DNA from: Pseudomonadota bacterium
GTDB lineage: Bacteria; Pseudomonadota; Gammaproteobacteria; Steroidobacterales; Steroidobacteraceae
Assembly (NCBI GenBank): GCA_019352035.1
Contig: JABBNZ010000010.1
Span: 24,517-88,516, forward strand
Direction of reading: 5' to 3'
Length of the DNA: 64,000 nucleotides
The notes under the pieces are model-generated. The model was not told where the DNA came from and ran no database searches. It worked only from the letters and a program-made list of their open reading frames with translations. A program made the translations under genes and the position numbers. This document shows, in pieces, positions 63,153-64,000 of the stretch. Every line of letters starts with the position of its first letter. Within the stretch, counting starts at the first letter, position 1.

Positions 63153-64000
63153 CGCTGCACAGATGCGCCTGGGGACCGCGCGCGCCAGATGAAATATGCG
63201 GCCGAGATGAATGCGAGCCACGGAATCCCGTACATCCAGGAGACGTACAGGCTCGAGTTGAACGCCATCGTCACCAGAATGGCCCCGAGCATCGCGAGGC
63301 CTCCCCACTGCATCCACGGGAAAAGCGGCATGCGCACCGGCAGGTCCTCCGGCCGATGATGGCGCCGGAAGCTCAGGTGACTTGCCAGGATGAATATCCA
63401 GACGAGAATCGCCGCGAATAGAGCCACTCCGAGGAGATCGCCGTAAGCATCCGGCGTGAAGGCCGAGGCGGCAGCGGCAATCAGCACGCAGGCGCCCGAG
63501 AACAGGATCGCCGCCACGGGGCTGCCCTTGGCGCTCAGCATTCCGAGCCGACGCGGCGCGTAGCCGCCCCGCGAGAGCGAGAACAGCATGCGCGAGCACA
63601 GATAGACATTCGTGTTCATGCTGGACAGGGCGGCACTGATCACGACGAAATTCATCATGCCTGCCGCATCCCGGATGCCCGAGTGCTGGAACACGGTCAC
63701 GAACGGGCTCTGCCGCACCTGCGAAACCCCCGTGGCCGTCCAGGGAACGGTGGTGACGATGACTGTCACTGCGAGCACATAGAAAAGAAGGAGGCGCAGC
63801 ACCATGGTCCGCAGCGCAGCAGGGATCGCCACCCGGGGGTTCTGCGTCTCGCCGGAAGTGACCGCGATCACTTCGATCCCGAAGAAGGAGAAGATGCCCA
63901 CGCTCACGGCCATCCAGAGCCCCGCCACCCCCTTGGGCATGAAGCCGCCCGGAAGGCCCGTAAGATTGTGCAGACCGAGCGCAGGCCGGCCCACGCCGAA
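63149..64000 (-). CDS. APC-family amino acid permease, N-terminus beyond the right edge
   Basis: C-terminal ~280 residues of a 12-helix amino acid/proton symporter: VGIFSFFGIEVIAVTSGETQNPRVAIPAALRTMVLRLLLFYVLAV is the classic APC motif, followed by NVYLCSRMLFSLSRGGYAP, PVAAILFSGACVLIAAA and VWIFILASHLSFRRHH. It resembles GabP/AnsP/ProY-type carriers. The start lies past 64000. Placement next to the dehydratase, class V enzymes and cyclase suggests it imports their substrate. Confidence 0.92.
   Translation of the reverse strand, partial: FGVGRPALGLHNLTGLPGGFMPKGVAGLWMAVSVGIFSFFGIEVIAVTSGETQNPRVAIPAALRTMVLRLLLFYVLAVTVIVTTVPWTATGVSQVRQSPFVTVFQHSGIRDAAGMMNFVVISAALSSMNTNVYLCSRMLFSLSRGGYAPRRLGMLSAKGSPVAAILFSGACVLIAAAASAFTPDAYGDLLGVALFAAILVWIFILASHLSFRRHHRPEDLPVRMPLFPWMQWGGLAMLGAILVTMAFNSSLYVSWMYGIPWLAFISAAYFIWRARSPGASVQR

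Overview
The window looks like chromosome of a GC-rich gammaproteobacterium. Supporting signs are the yoaA-tsaB couplet, phoB-phoR-phoU in one direction, two DusA-type dihydrouridine synthases, tex, a GTP-type PEP carboxykinase, katG and a photolyase. The mix of genes suggests the Xanthomonadales/Nevskiales/Steroidobacterales side of the class; this is inferred from gene content, not from a marker gene. No rRNA, tRNA or CRISPR array was found.

Layout. 1-9.6 kb is a dense core block: phosphate regulation (phoU, phoR, phoB), t6A synthesis (tsaB), an Fe-S helicase (yoaA), pckG, a class III cyclase fused to an FHA domain, and dusA. 9.6-17.9 kb is gene-poor and eroded: a VIT-family transporter, an amylo-alpha-1,6-glucosidase flanked by a broken and an intact glycosyltransferase, a SYLF protein, a group II intron maturase remnant and a chalcone-isomerase-like protein. 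17.9-26.1 kb is a signalling block: a protein with three KaiC domains, a hybrid-input histidine kinase and a small partner form one operon, and a diguanylate cyclase nearby carries the same input domain as the kinase. 26.1-32.5 kb holds small stress and envelope genes (DUF3309, BON pseudogene, CsbD, small lipoprotein), then a class D-like sortase with its own LPKTG substrate, a CDF transporter and a zinc ribbon protein. 32.5-41.5 kb has a TauE-type permease, a second dusA, katG and a decayed light/oxidative-stress cluster in which only the photolyase is intact. 41.5-50.3 kb is a heavy-metal-type RND efflux system, a secreted kelch protein, a DUF190 protein and an AIM24 protein. 50.3-58 kb has a GH9 glycosidase, a RibD-like reductase, tex and a ketopantoate-reductase-like enzyme. 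58.6-64 kb is an amino-acid or amide catabolic cluster: a cyclase-family hydrolase, two class V PLP enzymes, a threonine-dehydratase-like enzyme and an APC permease.

The observations that most deserve follow-up are: (1) a ~131-bp structured repeat present twice, with matched terminal inverted repeats and compensatory base changes in two stems; one copy sits in the predicted phoB leader behind a candidate Pho box. (2) The triple-KaiC operon, whose kinase shares its input module with a nearby diguanylate cyclase. (3) The Gram-negative sortase with an adjacent LPKTG substrate. (4) The ~4-kb series of linked pseudogenes around phrB, including a gene whose two halves now lie on opposite strands.
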